Assembly (NCBI GenBank): GCA_046714215.1
Contig: JBKKBM010000102.1
Location: 1 to 6,754 of the forward strand
Length of the DNA stretch: 6,754 bases
Origin: DATLCI01 sp046714215
GTDB taxonomy: Bacteria > Acidobacteriota > Terriglobia > Terriglobales > Acidobacteriaceae
Reading direction: 5' to 3'
Both the position numbers and the translations under genes were made by a program. This document shows, in pieces, positions 5,964 through 6,754 of the stretch. The notes under the pieces were generated by a model. That model ran no database searches. It worked only from the letters and a program-made list of their open reading frames with translations, and had not been told where the DNA came from. Position 1 is the stretch's first letter; each line of letters begins with the position of its first letter.

Positions 5964-6683
5964 GTGTCCATCGCCAAGAACATCGCGCGCGTCCACGAGC
6001 GCATGGAGTCCGCAGCCAAGCGGGCTAACCGTTCCCCCGACGATGTCGCCCTCCTGGCCGTTACCAAGACCATGCGCGAGGCGCCCATCCGCGAGGCCTA
6101 CAGCGCGGGTCTGCGTCTCTTCGGTGAGAACCGCGTGCAGGAGTTCATCGACAAGTTCGAGTCCATCTGCGACCTAGCCAACGTGGAGTGGCGCCTCATC
6201 GGAAATCTGCAATCGAACAAGGCCACCAAGGCCGCGGGCATGTTCACCGCCATCGACACCATCGACTCCATGCGCATCGCCGACCGCGTAAACGCCGCCG
6301 CCGAGAAGCTGGGCAAGATCCTTCCCGTACTCATCGAGGTCAATGTTGGCGGCGAACAAGCCAAGGCCGGCGTTGCTCCCGTCTCCAGCGAGTTCGAGCA
6401 GATTCTCCGCGCCGCGCCGCGCCTTGAAGCGCTGCGCATCCGCGGTATCATGACCGTGCCCCCCATCGCCCACGACCCCGAGACGGCGCGCCCCTACTTC
6501 CGTATGCTGGCCAAGGTCCGCGCCGAGATTGCCGCCCGCCACCTCCCCGCCGTCAGCATGGAAGAACTTTCGATGGGCATGTCCCACGACTTCGAGGTGG
6601 CGATCGAAGAAGGTTCCACCTGCGTCCGCCTGGGCACCGCCATCTTCGGCGCGCGCCCCGAGCCACGGCGCCAGGTGGCTTAG
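5964..6683 (+). CDS. yggS: YggS/PROSC family pyridoxal 5'-phosphate-binding (PLP homeostasis) protein
   Basis: The 239-residue length is normal for the family. The protein is a single alanine-racemase-like TIM barrel that binds PLP but is not a known enzyme. Family members balance free vitamin B6 and affect amino/keto-acid metabolism in the cytoplasm. Visible landmarks are LLAVTKT (30-36; K35 is the expected Schiff-base lysine), LFGENRVQE (52-60), WRLIGNLQSNK (76-86), VLIEVNVGGEQAKAG (122-136), LRIRGIMTVPP (157-167) and the C-terminal LSMGMSHDFEVAIEEG (202-217) with VRLGTAIFGAR (221-231), which holds the PLP phosphate. All key positions are present. The GTG at 5964 gives the expected N-terminus (SIAKNIARVHERM). 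Two ATGs just upstream (5953, 5956) are out of frame. There is no Shine-Dalgarno, and a -10 element lies 6 bases upstream, so leaderless translation is likely. The next gene, often yggT or proC in other bacteria, is outside the window. Confidence 0.95.
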   Translation: MSIAKNIARVHERMESAAKRANRSPDDVALLAVTKTMREAPIREAYSAGLRLFGENRVQEFIDKFESICDLANVEWRLIGNLQSNKATKAAGMFTAIDTIDSMRIADRVNAAAEKLGKILPVLIEVNVGGEQAKAGVAPVSSEFEQILRAAPRLEALRIRGIMTVPPIAHDPETARPYFRMLAKVRAEIAARHLPAVSMEELSMGMSHDFEVAIEEGSTCVRLGTAIFGARPEPRRQVA

Positions 6684-6691
6684 CTCCTTAT

Positions 6692-6754
6692 CTCGAAGCG
6701 TAGCGAGAGATCGCTACCCTCGCGCAGACCTTATTTCCTTGTCATTCCGAGCGC
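6692..6754. repeat. Composite intergenic repeat, copy 2 (runs to the window end)
   Basis: This is the second copy of the A-spacer-B element, beginning 8 bp after the yggS stop. Module A contains a perfect 7-bp stem GTAGCGA/TCGCTAC (6700-6706 with 6711-6717) closed by a GAGA (GNRA-type) loop, plus partial outer pairing of CGA (6694-6696) with TCG (6720-6722). Module B (6741-6754) is cut by the window end and probably continues. Both copies lie just 3' of a gene in the same orientation. Confidence 0.7.

Overview
This GC-rich bacterial window looks chromosomal. The most likely source is Acidobacteriota (Terriglobia-like), an inference at moderate confidence. It rests on the mix of conserved genes (ComF, HNH nuclease, bacterial OPT transporter, YggS), on many GTG/TTG-type starts, and on intergenic strings such as GTCATYCCGAGCG and CGGCTA micro-repeats, which I recall from such genomes but could not check here. 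No rRNA, tRNA, CRISPR array or transposase was seen.

Layout. Positions 2-940 (+) hold the 3' part of a Gly/Ser/Thr-rich structural or surface protein whose C-terminal half resembles phage-tail or tail-fibre tails. A class I SAM-dependent methyltransferase (943-1662, +) starts two bases after its stop. Facing them, only 7 bp away, is a leftward pair: an HNH endonuclease (1670-2293) preceded by a ComF-family phosphoribosyltransferase (2298 to about 3356). The pair is 4 bp apart and so probably co-transcribed. A sigma70-like promoter (3344-3373, -) can be read at the head of comF. It overlaps the most obvious ATG and throws the comF start into doubt.

After a divergent intergenic region with a perfect 14-bp tandem duplication, a long OPT-family transporter (3534-5765, +) starts at GTG behind an AGGAGG ribosome site. 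A 198-bp intergenic region follows. It holds short tandem repeats, a hairpin-forming composite repeat and an extended -10 promoter placed so that transcription would begin about at the GTG of the YggS/PROSC-type PLP-binding protein (5964-6683, +). A second copy of the composite repeat follows yggS and runs off the window end.

The genes do not form one pathway. They are three or four separate units: a surface/phage-like protein with methyltransferase, comF with HNH, a peptide/metal-complex transporter, and PLP homeostasis. I found no convincing new defence or biosynthetic system. The most unusual signals are the duplicated hairpin repeat, the likely leaderless yggS, and the promoter/start conflict at comF.
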